In this document: piece after piece, positions 6,750 to 6,926 of the stretch
How positions within the stretch are numbered: the first letter of the stretch is position 1
How the letters are laid out: every line of letters begins with the position of its first letter
Assembly: GCA_945877725.1 (NCBI GenBank)
Contig: CAMDXR010000171.1
Span: 1-6,926 of the forward strand
Length of the DNA stretch: 6,926 nucleotides
Direction: 5' to 3'
From: Limnohabitans sp. Rim8
GTDB lineage: Bacteria; Pseudomonadota; Gammaproteobacteria; Burkholderiales; Burkholderiaceae_C
Notes under the pieces: generated by a model
Database searches by the model: none
What the model was told of the DNA's origin: nothing
What the model saw: only the letters and a program-made list of their open reading frames with translations
Position numbers and translations under genes: made by a program

Positions 6750-6767
6750 ATCCGTTTTGAGAATAAC

Positions 6768-6926
6768 TTACGGTCCATCAAGAAGACTTTGTAGTTCTGG
6801 CGTTGGCTGCTGTCTTGATTGGTAACCATCACGCGATTTTTGAGACAACTCCAACTCTTTCATCACCTGAACGCTCCTGTACAACGGCCTGTCAGCTATG
6901 GCCATATATTGGTTTGGCCCCATAGT
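6768..6926 (-). CDS. Small or partial hypothetical protein running off the right edge
   Basis: A minus-strand frame is open from the window edge to TAA at 6768-6770. It contains ATG at 6923, giving 51 residues, and one more codon (Thr) before that at the edge, so the true start may lie outside. It begins MGPNQYMAIADRPLYRS and ends ELQSLLDGP, with a charged helical middle (QVMKELELSQKSRDGY). An AGGAG precedes an internal GTG-ATG pair (codons 20-21), which could be a later start. No family is recognised. A hairpin follows the stop. Coding nature is plausible from composition only. Confidence 0.35.
   Translation of the reverse strand, partial: TMGPNQYMAIADRPLYRSVQVMKELELSQKSRDGYQSRQQPTPELQSLLDGP

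Larger units (their letters stand above)
6097..6767. other. Long stretch without a convincing intact gene
   Basis: This stretch is visibly more AT-rich than the catabolic genes to its left and has frequent stops in all frames. Frames longer than 60 codons exist (for example + 6311-6538 from a TTG, and - 6224-6436), but they overlap each other on both strands, lack ribosome sites and match no family I recognise. It may hold gene remnants (see 6168-6554) and a hairpin (6729-6749). No tRNA, rRNA or CRISPR repeats were seen. Confidence 0.6.

Overview
The window looks like part of a betaproteobacterial chromosome or plasmid, most likely Burkholderiales and Comamonadaceae-like. The main clue is a Bug/TctC-type periplasmic binding protein, a family greatly expanded in that group; GC-rich codon use and close gene packing agree. 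The organism cannot be named from the sequence alone.

Left and centre (1-4931, + strand): a catabolic gene run. It opens with the last 14 codons of what is probably a [2Fe-2S] ferredoxin. Then come a CYP153-type cytochrome P450, an AlmA/EthA-like flavin monooxygenase whose start overlaps the P450 stop, a Bug-family solute-binding protein, and an HSL-family (family IV) esterase. A perfect 9-bp hairpin separates the last two genes. The set suggests an oxidative route for an alkane, alicyclic or terpenoid substrate. The ferredoxin-fed P450 would hydroxylate it, an alcohol dehydrogenase (not in the window) would make a ketone or aldehyde, the Baeyer-Villiger-type enzyme would insert oxygen to give an ester, and the esterase would split that ester. 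The binding protein may capture the substrate or a carboxylate product. The individual family calls are strong; the joined pathway is inference.

Right centre (4961-6031, - strand): a convergent gene for an unusually long (356 aa) GST-fold protein. Only 29 bp separate its stop from the esterase stop, and no terminator is visible between them. Its upstream region carries a small AT-rich dyad and a 10-bp-phased direct repeat that may be a promoter or operator.

Right end (about 6097-6926): more AT-rich, with no long intact gene. It holds coding-looking fragments in different minus-strand frames (possibly a decayed gene), an 8-bp hairpin, and a short minus-strand reading frame that runs off the window edge. 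No tRNA, rRNA, CRISPR array or intact insertion sequence was seen.
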